Assembly (NCBI GenBank): GCA_037103525.1
Contig: JAZKLR010000077.1
Location: forward strand, 496,001 to 560,000
DNA length: 64,000 nt
Source: Ganaspis brasiliensis
Lineage: Eukaryota; Arthropoda; Insecta; Hymenoptera; Figitidae
Direction: 5' to 3'
Positions 63,076 through 64,000 of this stretch are shown here, in pieces. The notes under the pieces are model-generated. The model was not told the origin of the DNA. It saw only the letters and a list, made by a program, of their open reading frames with translations, and ran no database searches. The stretch's first letter is position 1. Each line of letters opens with the position of its first letter. A program made the translations under genes and the position numbers.

Positions 63076-64000
63076 TCTGGTCAAATAAGTTTTTAAATTG
63101 TTAGCAAATAACAAATAATCCCTGAAAAATGCATTTAAATTTATTTCTCTAGGAGTTAGAACAATTTTGAAAGCCCTGTAAATCAAACAATTTTTAAAAT
63201 CGTTTCTACATTTTTTTGCATGTATTCCTCTACAATTTTTCCAAGTTTCGTCAAAATCAAAGAACCAGGGGACAACTTTGATTTTTTAGGGGTGGATTGA
63301 CCCAGGTGTAAAATTCTCGGTAATTTAAAATCCGGTTATATGCTCTGGAGAATATATAACGTAGATTATTCTTTTGAACAATTTTGTACATACGGTTGAA
63401 CCTCCAATATTTTGAAATACAAACAATAAATAGGGAAATAATTAGCAGTTATTAACAGTAGTTTACATAATTCCTGATAGAACATATATATGTATAATTT
63501 TTGCTCGGGCTTAGCCTGAAAACTAGGTGGACCGACCTAATATTTAGGTGAATTCGTATAATTTTGGTATAGTTAGTGTCTATGCTATATTCATAGCATC
63601 TGATCATGCAATAATCGCAACAGACTTTTCTCAGTGTAGAGACTTAATTTTCGTATAATGATTGTGCAAATTTGACTTATATTTATAAATAAAAAAAAAA
63701 ATTAAATTTTTGATAACAATTTTGGTCGGTTATATTCTCGTTCTCATTACCGTTCTCTATAGGTAATATTACCTCTTTATTGCAACTCTACCCCGCGTAA
63801 AACGAAAATCATATAAACAGAATTTTATAAATTAAAAAAGCTGATATTTTTTGTATCATCCATTCGATCATGGACTTTATTTACTAAATAAAATAGAAAT
63901 CTGTGCTTTAAAGAAATTTATTGTCTTCTTTATAAAAGCTAGAAAATACTAAAACTGCGAAGAAACTAACAATAGTAACAATCACGAAAATATTCTGAAA
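63076..64000. other. Right end of the window
   Basis: AT-rich DNA without a gene or repeat that I recognise. Confidence 0.4.

Overview
The window is a strongly AT-rich stretch of animal, almost certainly insect, nuclear DNA. The genes have GT-AG introns. They include a crustacean cardioactive peptide (CCAP) gene, which is an arthropod hormone, and the spaces between them are crowded with arthropod-type transposons. A parasitoid or other hymenopteran would fit the repeat style, but that is a guess. No bacterial genes, tRNA, rRNA or CRISPR were seen.

Seven host genes can be assembled exon by exon. On the plus strand are the 3' part of an ABCG5/8-like half transporter (504-5949) and a DDX20/Gemin3 DEAD-box helicase (30876-36502). 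On the minus strand are mitochondrial succinyl-CoA:3-ketoacid CoA transferase, OXCT1 (6898-23752), the PDZ adaptor GIPC (26017-27443), a three-exon CCAP precursor (36734-37375), the meiotic cyclin-like CNTD1 (38650-42773) and an SNX7/SNX30-type PX-BAR sorting nexin (43680-51170). They are unrelated housekeeping, meiotic and neuroendocrine genes, and no shared pathway is apparent. CCAP is easy to miss because its longest exon is 113 coding bases; it was found from the PFCNAFTGC hormone sequence split across a splice junction.

Most of the remaining sequence is mobile or repetitive. Three non-coding elements (12095-22709, 44555-47190, 51583-61443) share short inverted ends starting CAGGG, exact 6-bp target duplications, directly oriented GGGAA-rich subterminal repeats and a core of degenerate TTCAATTATTTTC-like minisatellite. 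The first sits in an OXCT1 intron and carries nested insertions: an intact Gypsy (mag-like) retrotransposon with two identical 160-bp LTRs, a 0.9-kb TA-flanked element, a foldback with hammerhead-like motifs, and a small TIR element. The third sits inside an older foldback and itself holds a 6.6-kb foldback with tandem-subrepeat arms, a Helitron and several MITEs.

Two dense MITE clusters (28.0-30.2 kb, between GIPC and DDX20; 39.7-42.5 kb, in CNTD1 intron 2) share the same palindromic families, often nested several deep with clear 3-, 4- or 8-bp target duplications. Introns of ABCG and DDX20 share a 2-kb AT-rich dispersed repeat. The last 11 kb contain no recognisable gene.
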